A stretch of 64,000 bases of DNA from Cupriavidus metallidurans CH34. Lineage in GTDB: Bacteria > Pseudomonadota > Gammaproteobacteria > Burkholderiales > Burkholderiaceae. Shown one piece after another: positions 9,147 to 17,223 of this stretch. The stretch's first letter is position 1. Each line of letters starts with the position of its first letter. The notes under the pieces were generated by a model that had not been told where the DNA came from, searched no databases, and saw only the letters and a list, made by a program, of their open reading frames with translations. The stretch is taken from positions 1,116,001 through 1,180,000 of the forward strand of contig NC_007973.1 of assembly GCF_000196015.1 (NCBI RefSeq). Direction: 5' to 3'. Both the position numbers and the translations under genes were made by a program.

Positions 9147-10251
9147 TTACAACCCCTGTTTCAGGCTGGCCTCGATGAACGGGTCGAGGTCACCATCCAG
9201 CACCTTCTGGGTGTTGGACATTTCCACGTTGGTGCGCAGGTCCTTGATACGGCTCTGGTCCAGCACGTACGAGCGGATCTGGTGGCCCCAGCCCACGTCC
9301 GTCTTGCCGGCTTCGAGCTTGTCGGCTTCCGCCTGACGCTTGCGCATTTCATGCTCGTACAGGCGCGACTTCAGCATGGACATGGCCTCGGCGCGGTTGC
9401 GGTGCTGCGAACGGTCGTTCTGGCACTGCACGACGATGCCGGTAGGCATGTGCGTAATCCGCACGGCGGAGTCGGTCTTGTTGATGTGCTGACCACCGGC
9501 ACCCGACGCGCGGTAGGTATCCACGCGCAGATCGGCCGGGTTGACCTCCACCTCGAACGAATCATCCACCTCGGGGTAGACGAAGACCGACGAGAACGAC
9601 GTATGGCGCCCGCCCGACGAATCGAACGGCGACTTCCGCACCAGGCGATGCACACCGGTTTCCGTGCGCAGGTAGCCGAACGCGTATTCGCCCTCGACCT
9701 TGATCGTCGCGCTCTTGATGCCGGCTACGTCGCCTTCGGATTCTTCCAGCACTTCGGCCTTGAAACCCTTGCGCTCGCAGTACTTCAGGTACTGGCGCAG
9801 CAGCATCGACGCCCAGTCGCAGGCCTCGGTGCCGCCGGCGCCCGCCTGGATGTCGATGAACGCATTGGCCTGGTCCATCTCGCCCGAGAACATGCGGCGG
9901 AACTCCATGTCCGCCACCAGGGCCTCGAAGCCAGAGACGTCGGCCTCGATGGATTCGAGTGTCTCGTCGTCGCCTTCCTCGCGGGCAAGCTCGAACAGCT
10001 CGTCCGTGCCGTTGAGGTCGTCGGTCAGCTTGCCGAGTACCTGCACGACGCCTTCCAGCGCCTTCTTTTCCTTGCCCAGGTCCTGGGCTCGCTTGGGGTT
10101 GTTCCAGACGTCGGGGTCTTCGAGCAACCCGTTGACTTCATCCAGCCGGTTTACTTTGACATCGTAGTCAAAGATACCCCCGTAGATCTTCCGTCCGGGA
10201 ACGGAGATCGGAGATTGCACCGGAGATAGCGTTCAGGCGTTCTGCTTCCAT
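9147..10251 (-). CDS. prfB: Peptide chain release factor 2 (programmed +1 frameshift)
   Basis: RF2 recognises UGA and UAA stops and releases the finished peptide. Synthesis needs a +1 shift. Translation starts at ATG 10251 and reads 27 codons ending GGG TAT CTT, then meets an in-frame TGA (10168-10170). Shifting on CTT-T and reading GAC (from 10169) continues for 340 codons to 9147, giving 367 residues (E. coli RF2: 365). The site CTTTGAC is preceded by a Shine-Dalgarno-like GGGGG, as in other prfB genes. After the shift the anticodon-mimic SPF (about 207-209) and the catalytic GGQ (about 252-254) are present. Low RF2 slows decoding of the UGA and raises shifting, so the gene autoregulates. 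Confidence 0.97.
10167..10185 (-). promoter_or_regulatory. prfB +1 recoding site
   Basis: On the minus strand: a G5 block (Shine-Dalgarno-like), the slippery CTT codon at 10171-10173, the TGA stop at 10168-10170, then C. This is the canonical RF2 recoding signal; the first-frame peptide ends DLRGYL and the shifted frame resumes with DYDV. Confidence 0.95.
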
Positions 10252-10346
10252 GTTGTAGTGTTCTTGCGCTTCAAAACCGGGAATTATAGCGGATTGACGG
10301 GGCAAATCCGGGGTGGGGCGGACAGTTCTCGCAACGAAAATGCGAA

Positions 10347-10365
10347 CCGTTCGCGCAGCGAACGG
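10347..10365. repeat. Perfect inverted repeat in the prfB / LysM-gene divergent region
   Basis: CCGTTCGC-GCA-GCGAACGG, 8-bp arms and a 3-bp spacer, between the divergent prfB and the rightward lipoprotein gene. The surrounding bases hold further partial copies of GCGAA/TTCGC. It may be an operator or an RNA hairpin; no regulator is indicated. Confidence 0.6.
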
Positions 10366-10455
10366 TCTATTCGCGGAGCCTTCTCGCCGCTTCGGCGACA
10401 ATAACGCCCGAACCGCGCCCACCCCGGCGCCATTTTTCAGGAGTAATTCCGGCGC

Positions 10456-11178
10456 ATGAATCGAACGCACCACGCCAATCTGCAGACCCGCCGCCGTGCC
10501 CTGGGCGCGCTCGGCAGCCTCGCCGCGATTTCCCTGTCCGCCCTGCTGGCAGCCTGCGGCACCACGCCGACCGAGCCGGCTCCGGACGGCTTCTACCGCG
10601 TCGAGCGTGGCGATACGCTGTATTCGATCGCGCGCCGGAACAAGCGCTCGGTGTCCGAACTGGCACGCTGGAACAATATGTCGAACACCAACCAGATCGA
10701 GGTTGGGCAACTGATTCGCGTTCGTCCGCCCGGCGGGGCCTCCACATCGGCGGCGACGACGCCGCAGTCCGACAAGCCCGCGCGTCCCGTCCAGGACATG
10801 CCGTCCGCCAAGCCGCCGGCCAGTTCGATCAGCCTGCAATGGCCAGCCGATGGCCGTGTCTCGGGCCGTTTCGCGCCGCCGGCGGAGAAGGGAATGCGCA
10901 TCGAGGTACCGGCTGGCGGCAAGGTCCGCGCGGCCGCGCCGGGCTGGGCGATTCACGTCGGCACGCTGCGTGGCTACGGCATGTTGGTCATCGTCAAGCA
11001 CAACGACGACTGGCTGACCGTCTACGGCAACCTGGACAAGCCGCTGGTCAAGGAGGGCGATCGCGTTACCGCTGGTCAGGAGATTGGCAGCATGGCGCAG
11101 GCCGCCGAACTGCATTTCGAGGTGCGCGGCAACGGTCGGCCGCTCAATCCGGCGAATTATCTGCCTTCTCGGGGCTAG
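10456..11178 (+). CDS. NlpD-like lipoprotein: LysM plus degenerate LytM (M23) domain
   Basis: A 240-residue predicted lipoprotein (lipobox with Cys34, ALLAAC). A LysM peptidoglycan-binding domain lies at about 47-89 (RGDTLYSIARR), then a Ser/Pro linker, then an M23/LytM fold at about 125-236. The zinc site looks broken: the usual HxGxD is replaced by KGMRIE, and Y-x-HL by YGNL; only the LHFE strand is kept. Such degenerate LytM proteins (NlpD, EnvC) activate amidases at the division septum instead of cutting peptidoglycan. It is shorter than typical NlpD and is not next to rpoS, so it may be a paralogue. It is divergent from prfB and convergent with recJ. Confidence 0.85.
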   Translation: MNRTHHANLQTRRRALGALGSLAAISLSALLAACGTTPTEPAPDGFYRVERGDTLYSIARRNKRSVSELARWNNMSNTNQIEVGQLIRVRPPGGASTSAATTPQSDKPARPVQDMPSAKPPASSISLQWPADGRVSGRFAPPAEKGMRIEVPAGGKVRAAAPGWAIHVGTLRGYGMLVIVKHNDDWLTVYGNLDKPLVKEGDRVTAGQEIGSMAQAAELHFEVRGNGRPLNPANYLPSRG

Positions 11179-11185
11179 GGGGTAA

Positions 11186-11207
11186 GAGCCGCCTGTTAGG
11201 CGGTTCG
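11186..11207 (+). terminator. Possible weak terminator after the LysM lipoprotein gene
   Basis: Near-perfect hairpin GAGCCGCC-TGTTA-GGCGGTTC, 7 bp after the stop, followed by GCTTCCCTCTCC rather than a clean T run. Confidence 0.45.
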
Positions 11208-11252
11208 CTTCCCTCTCCCACAGGCGGCAGAGGAGAAAACAAGCGGCTGCCC

Positions 11253-12953
11253 TTACTGCGCGTGCTCGATCACCAGTTGCACCCGGGTCATTCCGTTGAA
11301 TGTGTTGTTGTCGAGCCGGTAAGCCACCATCGCGCTGGCGCCATCAAGCGCATCGGCATGGTTGAACCAGATGGCGTCGAAGCGCTGGCTGCCCCGACCG
11401 AGCTGGAGTTTCAGGTGCTTGCCCTTGAGCACGGTCTGGCGCAATACGTCGAACTCGCCGCAGAACGTTGGTGCCGGGAAACCCTGGCCCCAGACCTGAC
11501 CTTCCAGCAGGGTGACGAATTCCGGGCTGAAGCACGCATCCTCGATATCGCCATCAGTCTCGATCACACGCGCCAATTGGTCATCGGTCAGCCATTCGCG
11601 GCCAACTTCCTCAAACGCGCTGACAAAGGTGTCGAAGTCCTTGGCGCGCACGGTCAAACCGGCCGCCATCGCGTGTCCGCCGAACTTGACCAGCAGTCCC
11701 GGGTGGCGCTTCGACACCAGATCCAGCGCGTCGCGCAGGTGAAAACCGGGGATCGATCGCCCTGAACCCTTGATGTGCTCCTCGTCGCCGGGCGCGAACG
11801 TGATGGTCGGGCGGTGGAATTTTTCCTTGAGCCGCGATGCGACGATGCCGATCACGCCCTGGTGCCACGTGTCATGGAACACGCTGACGGTGTGACGCGA
11901 TGTCGGGTCCAGCCCGGCTAGCGGCTGTTCGAGGATCTGAAGTGCTTCCTGCTGCATTCCAGCCTCGATATCGCGCCGCTCGCGGTTCATGCCGTCCAGT
12001 TCCTGGGCGATTTCCCAGGCGCGATTGGCGTCGTCGGTCAGCAGGCACTCGATGCCGAGCGACATATCCGCCAGCCGGCCCGCCGCATTCAGACGCGGGC
12101 CCAGGCCGAAGCCGAGGTCGAACGTGTTTGCGCGCGAGGCTTCGCGGCCGGCGGCACGGAACAGTGCCGCCACGCCGGGATGCATCCGTCCTGCGCGCAT
12201 GCGCTTCAGCCCCTGGGCCACCAGAATCCGGTTGTTCGTGTCCAGTTTGACCACGTCGGCCACCGTGCCCAGCGCCACGAGGTCCAGCAGGGTTTGCAGC
12301 GGCGGCTGGGTGGCCTGGGTGTACACGCCGCGGCGGCGCAACTCGGCGCGCAGGGCCAGCAGCACATAGAACATCACCCCGACACCCGCCAGGTTCTTGC
12401 TCGGGAACTCGCATCCCGGTTGGTTCGGGTTCACGATCACCGCAGCCTCGGGCAACGTCTCGCCGGGCAGGTGGTGGTCGGTCACCACGACGTCGATGCC
12501 GCGTGCGTTGGCGGCCGCCACGCCGTCGACGCTGGCGATGCCGTTGTCGACCGTGACGATCACGTCAGGATGTTGCCGGGCCGCCAGTTCGACGATCTCC
12601 GGCGTCAGCCCGTAGCCGTACTCGAAGCGGTTCGGCACGATGTAGTCGACGCGCGCGCCCAGCATGCGCAGCCCGCGCACGCCCACCGCGCAGGCCGTGG
12701 CGCCATCGCAATCGTAGTCAGCCACGATCAGCAGCTTGCGATTCGCGGCAATCGCGTCGGCCAGGTACTCGGCCGCATGGCCGATGCCTTTCATGCTGGC
12801 CGGCGGCGCCAGTTCGGGCAGGTCCGTGGCCAGTTCGGAGGGTTGGGCTACGCCGCGCGCGGACAGGATGCGCGCCAGCGTCGGATGCAGACCCGAGGCC
12901 GCCAGGGCCTTTGCGTGTTCGTCGGAGAAGGAGCGGATGGCAATCCGGGTCAT
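11253..12953 (-). CDS. recJ: Single-strand-specific 5'-3' exonuclease RecJ
   Basis: RecJ degrades single-stranded DNA 5' to 3' in RecF-pathway recombination and mismatch repair. The 566-residue product (E. coli 577) has the DHH-family metal motifs: DYDCDG at 79-84, the DNG motif at about 136-138, and TDHH at 158-161. The DHHA1 domain with GGHAMAAG follows at about 430, then the C-terminal OB-like domain. It lies downstream of the rpfE-type gene with 46 bp between them, the same pairing as in the Xanthomonas rpf region. Confidence 0.97.
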   Translation of the reverse strand: MTRIAIRSFSDEHAKALAASGLHPTLARILSARGVAQPSELATDLPELAPPASMKGIGHAAEYLADAIAANRKLLIVADYDCDGATACAVGVRGLRMLGARVDYIVPNRFEYGYGLTPEIVELAARQHPDVIVTVDNGIASVDGVAAANARGIDVVVTDHHLPGETLPEAAVIVNPNQPGCEFPSKNLAGVGVMFYVLLALRAELRRRGVYTQATQPPLQTLLDLVALGTVADVVKLDTNNRILVAQGLKRMRAGRMHPGVAALFRAAGREASRANTFDLGFGLGPRLNAAGRLADMSLGIECLLTDDANRAWEIAQELDGMNRERRDIEAGMQQEALQILEQPLAGLDPTSRHTVSVFHDTWHQGVIGIVASRLKEKFHRPTITFAPGDEEHIKGSGRSIPGFHLRDALDLVSKRHPGLLVKFGGHAMAAGLTVRAKDFDTFVSAFEEVGREWLTDDQLARVIETDGDIEDACFSPEFVTLLEGQVWGQGFPAPTFCGEFDVLRQTVLKGKHLKLQLGRGSQRFDAIWFNHADALDGASAMVAYRLDNNTFNGMTRVQLVIEHAQ

Positions 12954-12999
12954 GTGGCGTTCGCGTTCGAATTCGTCAATGTGATGTCAGGCCGCCGGG

Positions 13000-14118
13000 T
13001 CAGGAGACCATGGCCAGGTCGGACAGCAGGGCGCGCCAGTCTCCGCGCGAGCCCAGCCCGCGCCAGAACTTGCGCAGGTCGGCCCGTGTGACGGTGAACT
13101 CGGCAAAGTGGTTTTCGCCGCCGAGCACCAGCGTCACGGCCTGAATCCGGCCCTCGCCGAGCGCGTCCAGCACCGGCGCGAACCATTCGGCGTCGAGCGT
13201 GTGCATCCGCTCCAGCCACAGCCCCCAGTCCGCAGCGATATGGGCCTCGGTGGCGCTGTCGAGCAGCGTCATGACCGAGCCATCGGTATCGGCGATGTCG
13301 GCGAAGCGGGCCGGCTGCGGCCCCAGGCGGCTGCCACCGGCCAGGCCCAGCCCGGCCAGGAACGGATCGTCGGTCAGCACCGTGTCGGCCAGCTTGCGCG
13401 CCGCGTTGGCCCTGCCGCCGCCGTGCAGCCACACGGAATTGACGGTCAACCGTCCTTCGGCTTCGCGCGCCTCGTTCACCGGGTGCCCGTGCCAGGTCAT
13501 CTGGATTTCGTTCTGCAGGCGGCGCCAGTCGCGCGCTTTCGGGCCAGCCTGCATCCAGATATCGATATTGCGGCCCGTGGCGCGCACCGGCGTGGTCGCG
13601 GTCAGGTCCCCGAACATGCCATCGGGGATGTACCAGCGGGCGGGGTGGGGGGTATCGATCGTGATGCCTGCCTCGTCCAGCAGACCGGCGATGGCGGCGT
13701 GCAGGGCGGCTGTCTCGTCGGGGCGGATGTCGAGCTGATCCGGGTGCATCAGCACCAGGTGATCCCGCGCGGCATGGATGTGGACTGGCTGCAGGCAGGC
13801 CCAGCCGCCTTCCCCGGCGGCCTGCGTGGGGGGCGGGGTGGCGCCGCGGTGGTCCGCCAGCCGCATGAAGGGCGCAGTCGGCACTCGCGTGGTATCCAGC
13901 CCGGCCCGTCCGGCCAGCCAGCGCTCCTGCGGCAGGGTGCGCAGGTAGGGATCGTCGTGCGTCTCGCGAGGGCCGGGGGTGGCGCGCGTCAGCAACTTTC
14001 CGAGCGCCGGCAACTCCAACTGCCGCAACAGCGCACCGGGCACGACATCGTCCGAGGCGTCGTCGCCGGCACCGGGCGGGACGGAAAAAGGCACAATCAG
14101 GGTCAGGTGCGTCATCAT
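13000..14118 (-). CDS. RpfE-type conserved protein (function unknown)
   Basis: A 372-residue soluble protein of the family annotated as RpfE-type regulatory protein, first named from the Xanthomonas rpf cluster, where it is also next to recJ. No signal peptide, membrane segment or DNA-binding motif is seen. Conserved-looking stretches are HIHAARDHLVL (about 113-123), ARWYIPDGMFGDL and the Trp-rich NSVWLHGGGR region. That last block is reminiscent of proteins related to cofactor-independent phosphoglycerate mutase, but I cannot see a complete metal site. Function is therefore left open. It starts divergently from lolC/E, about 100 bp apart. Confidence 0.75.
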   Translation of the reverse strand: MMTHLTLIVPFSVPPGAGDDASDDVVPGALLRQLELPALGKLLTRATPGPRETHDDPYLRTLPQERWLAGRAGLDTTRVPTAPFMRLADHRGATPPPTQAAGEGGWACLQPVHIHAARDHLVLMHPDQLDIRPDETAALHAAIAGLLDEAGITIDTPHPARWYIPDGMFGDLTATTPVRATGRNIDIWMQAGPKARDWRRLQNEIQMTWHGHPVNEAREAEGRLTVNSVWLHGGGRANAARKLADTVLTDDPFLAGLGLAGGSRLGPQPARFADIADTDGSVMTLLDSATEAHIAADWGLWLERMHTLDAEWFAPVLDALGEGRIQAVTLVLGGENHFAEFTVTRADLRKFWRGLGSRGDWRALLSDLAMVS

Positions 14119-14221
14119 GGTTGGCGAGATTGTAAACTCCCGGCTGGCCGGCGCCAGTTTCCCGTGACCGGATAACCGATAAACTGCCGTCGGCGCTTTT
14201 CCTCGAACAACAGGACTCCTC

Positions 14222-15472
14222 TTGAACTTTCCTTACGAATGGCAGATCGGCTGGCGCTACACCCGCGCGAGCAAGCGCGCCAGCCGCAATACGTTCATTT
14301 CATTCATTTCGATGATTTCGATGATGGGCATCGCGCTTGGCGTGGCCGCCCTGATCGTCGTGCTCTCGGTCATGAACGGCTTCCAGAAGGAAGTGCGCGA
14401 TCGGATGCTGTCGGTGCTGTCGCACATCGAAGTCATCGGCGCCGCGCCGCTGACGGACTGGCAGAAGACGGCCGCCGAGGCCCTGCGCAACAAGGAAGTG
14501 GTGGGCGCCGCGCCGTATGTGGCGGCCCAGGCCATGATGACGCGGGAAGACGTGGTGCGCGGCGTGCTGCTGCGCGGCGTGGACCCCGCCGAAGAGCCCA
14601 AGGTGTCGGATATCGCCAACCAATTTCGCGCCGGCAGCATGAACGCGCTGGCGCCGGGTGGGTTCGGCATCGCACTCGGCAGTGAACTGGCCAATGCACT
14701 GGGCGTGCGCGTGGGCGACAAGGTGATGCTGGTGGTGCCGCAAGGCACGATCACGCCGGCCGGAATGCTGCCGCGCCTCAAGCAGTTCACCGTGGCCGGC
14801 GTGTTCTCGTCGGGTCACTACGAGTTCGATAGCGCGCTGGCGCTGATCAACATCGGCGATGCGGAAACGCTGTTCCGCCAGAGCGGACCCACGGGCGTGC
14901 GACTGAAACTGCAGGACATGCAGCGCGCGCCGCAGGTGGCCCAGGAGCTGGCGGGCACCATGAGCGGCGACCTCTACCTGCGCGACTGGTCGAAGCAGAA
15001 CCGCAACTGGTTCGCCGCCGTGCAGACCGAAAAGCGCATGATGTTCATCATCCTGACGCTGATCATCGCCGTGGCCGCGTTCAACCTGGTGTCCACGCTG
15101 GTCATGACCGTGACTGACAAGCAGGCCGACATCGCGATCCTGCGCACGATGGGCGCCCAGCCGCGCTCGATCATGAAGATCTTCATCGTTCAAGGCGTGG
15201 CCATCGGCTTCATCGGCACCTTGCTCGGCGTATTGGGCGGCACGCTGATCGCCACCAATATCGACGTGATCGTGCCTTTCATCGAGCGGATCCTGCATGT
15301 GCAGTTCCTGCCCAAGGACATCTACTTCATTAGCGAATTGCCTTCGGACCCGCGCATGAACGACATCGCTACCATCGGTATCATTTCCTTCGTGCTGGCG
15401 TCGCTGGCCACGATCTACCCGAGCTGGCGCGCCTCGCGCGTGAACCCGGCGGAGGCGCTGCGCTATGAGTGA
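14222..15472 (+). CDS. lolC: Lipoprotein-releasing ABC transporter permease LolC/LolE type
   Basis: Inner-membrane subunit of the Lol transporter that extracts outer-membrane lipoproteins and hands them to LolA. The 416-residue product has the FtsX/MacB topology: one N-terminal helix (about 25-50, [20 protein letters not shown]), a large periplasmic domain, and three helices after about residue 270. It starts with TTG at 14222 after an AGGA. Its stop overlaps the lolD start by 8 bp, so they form a translationally coupled pair. Only one permease gene is present here, so the complex may be a homodimer or use a partner elsewhere. Confidence 0.94.
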   Translation: MNFPYEWQIGWRYTRASKRASRNTFISFISMISMMGIALGVAALIVVLSVMNGFQKEVRDRMLSVLSHIEVIGAAPLTDWQKTAAEALRNKEVVGAAPYVAAQAMMTREDVVRGVLLRGVDPAEEPKVSDIANQFRAGSMNALAPGGFGIALGSELANALGVRVGDKVMLVVPQGTITPAGMLPRLKQFTVAGVFSSGHYEFDSALALINIGDAETLFRQSGPTGVRLKLQDMQRAPQVAQELAGTMSGDLYLRDWSKQNRNWFAAVQTEKRMMFIILTLIIAVAAFNLVSTLVMTVTDKQADIAILRTMGAQPRSIMKIFIVQGVAIGFIGTLLGVLGGTLIATNIDVIVPFIERILHVQFLPKDIYFISELPSDPRMNDIATIGIISFVLASLATIYPSWRASRVNPAEALRYE

Positions 15473-16214
15473 TACGACGCTGCTCCCCGAAGCCTCATTC
15501 CAGGCCGGCACCCAAGGCCCTGGCACGCCAACCGGCACGCCGGTCCTGCTGGGCGAGGGCCTGACCAAGCGTTTCAAACAGGGCGGCCTGGACGTCGAAG
15601 TCCTGCGTGGCGTCGATGTGCGCGTTGACGCTGGCGAGAAGGTGGCCATCGTCGGTGCTTCCGGTTCGGGCAAATCGACACTGCTGCACGTGCTGGGCGG
15701 GCTCGACAACCCCGACGCCGGCCGCGTGGCGCTGCTGGGCAAGCCGTTCACGGCGCTGCGCGAGAAGCAGCGCAATATCGTGCGCAACCGCTCGCTGGGC
15801 TTCGTCTATCAGTTTCACCATCTGCTGCCGGAGTTTACGGCGCTCGACAACGTGGCGATGCCAATGCGCATCCGCGGCCTGAGCGAGCCCGCCGCGCGCG
15901 CCGAGGCGCAGGCCGTTCTTGAGCGCGTGGGGCTTGGCGGCCGCTCGAAGCACCGCCCCGGCGAACTCTCGGGCGGCGAGCGCCAGCGCGTGGCAATTGC
16001 CCGCGCGCTGGTCGGAAAGCCGGCCTGCGTGCTGGCCGACGAGCCGACCGGCAACCTTGACGACCACACGGCAGGCGGCGTGTACGACCTGATGCTGGAG
16101 CTGTCACGCACGCTGGGCACGAGCTTCGTGATCGTCACCCACGACCTCGACCTGGCTGGCCGTTGCGACCGCGTGCTGCGGCTGCGCGACGGTCACTTGC
16201 ATCAAGAGCGTTGA
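15465..16214 (+). CDS. lolD: Lipoprotein-releasing ABC transporter ATPase LolD
   Basis: ATPase that powers lipoprotein release by the Lol permease. The 249-residue product has Walker [10 protein letters not shown], the ABC signature LSGGERQR, Walker B VLADEPTG and the switch His in VTHD. An N-terminal extension of about 25 residues precedes the ABC core. It overlaps the permease gene by 8 bp. A TatD-like gene follows after about 50 bp. Confidence 0.96.
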   Translation: MSDTTLLPEASFQAGTQGPGTPTGTPVLLGEGLTKRFKQGGLDVEVLRGVDVRVDAGEKVAIVGASGSGKSTLLHVLGGLDNPDAGRVALLGKPFTALREKQRNIVRNRSLGFVYQFHHLLPEFTALDNVAMPMRIRGLSEPAARAEAQAVLERVGLGGRSKHRPGELSGGERQRVAIARALVGKPACVLADEPTGNLDDHTAGGVYDLMLELSRTLGTSFVIVTHDLDLAGRCDRVLRLRDGHLHQER

Positions 16215-16265
16215 GCGCCGGTAGCCAGCCCACAGTCTTCCCTTCGCTATCATTCAGCCCCCGCC

Positions 16266-17093
16266 ATGTGGATCGACACGCACTGCCACCTCGACGCCAG
16301 CGAGTTCGATGCCGACCGGGCTGACGTCACGGACGCGGCTGCGGCTGCCGGTGTGACCGGCATTGTGTTGCCGGCCGTGGCAGTGGCGAACTTCGACGTG
16401 GTGCGTGGGCTGGCGCATACCGACCCACGCTGTGTCTATGCGCTCGGCATCCACCCGCTGTACTCGCGGGCCGCCGGGCAGGCCGATCTCGATGAACTGC
16501 GCCGCCAGGTGACGGCGTCGATCGACGATCCGCGCCTCGTTGCCATTGGCGAAATCGGGCTCGACTTCTTCGTGCCTGGGCTCGACGCCGCCCATCAAAC
16601 CTGGCTGTACGCGGAGCAGTTGAAGATCGCGCGCGACTTCGACCTGCCCGTGCTGCTGCACGTGCGCAAGTCGCAGGACCAGATCCTGGCGCAACTGCGT
16701 CGCGCGGGCGTGCGGCAGGGTATCGCCCATGCGTTCAACGGCAGTCACGATCAGGCGCACCATTACGTGACCCACGGCATGAAGCTCGGATTCGGCGGCA
16801 ACGTGACGTTTTCCCGCGCGCGGCAGATCCGCCGCCTGGCCGCCGAATTGCCGATCGAGTCGATCGTGCTGGAAACGGACGCGCCCGATATCGCGCCCGC
16901 CTGGCTTTCTGACGATCAGTTCGGCGAGCAGCACAAGGCCCGCAACACGCCTGCGGAAGTGGTGGGCGTGGCGCGCGTCATGGCCGAGCTGCGCGGCGTC
17001 TCGGAACGAGAGCTTGCCGACACCATGTGGCGCAATTCCGTGGCCGCGCTGCCAAGACTGGCGGCGTTCGCGGATGTCATGGCCCCTCGCTAG
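16266..17093 (+). CDS. TatD-family metal-dependent hydrolase / DNase
   Basis: TIM-barrel metal-dependent hydrolase of the TatD family (275 residues), members of which have 3'-5' exonuclease or related phosphoesterase activity. Visible metal-site motifs are DTHCHLD (4-10), GEIGLDFF (about 97-104), the HVRKS strand with a His ligand, and ETDAPDI (about 204-210). Family members include TatD, YcfH and YjjV; the sequence does not decide among them. Same strand as lolD; probably transcribed with it. Confidence 0.92.
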   Translation: MWIDTHCHLDASEFDADRADVTDAAAAAGVTGIVLPAVAVANFDVVRGLAHTDPRCVYALGIHPLYSRAAGQADLDELRRQVTASIDDPRLVAIGEIGLDFFVPGLDAAHQTWLYAEQLKIARDFDLPVLLHVRKSQDQILAQLRRAGVRQGIAHAFNGSHDQAHHYVTHGMKLGFGGNVTFSRARQIRRLAAELPIESIVLETDAPDIAPAWLSDDQFGEQHKARNTPAEVVGVARVMAELRGVSERELADTMWRNSVAALPRLAAFADVMAPR

Positions 17094-17223
17094 GCGGCCC
17101 TCAGCGCTCCGCGCGCAGATTTAACCTTCTGACACACCAACGTATCGCTCGGTCACGTTTCCCAGCTGTCAATCGCAGTACAAATAAGCCCTTCAGCAAT
17201 CAGATGCGGGGGCGTGCCTTGCT

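Noticed and set aside
8367..10229. 620-codon plus-strand frame opposite the SDR gene and prfB
   Set aside because: Antisense shadow: it spans two real genes and the gap between them, and lacks a ribosome binding site or known motif.
10168..11115. 315-codon minus-strand frame upstream of prfB ending DLRGYL
   Set aside because: Only its last 27 codons (from 10251) are real, as the first frame of prfB. The rest is antisense to the LysM lipoprotein gene.
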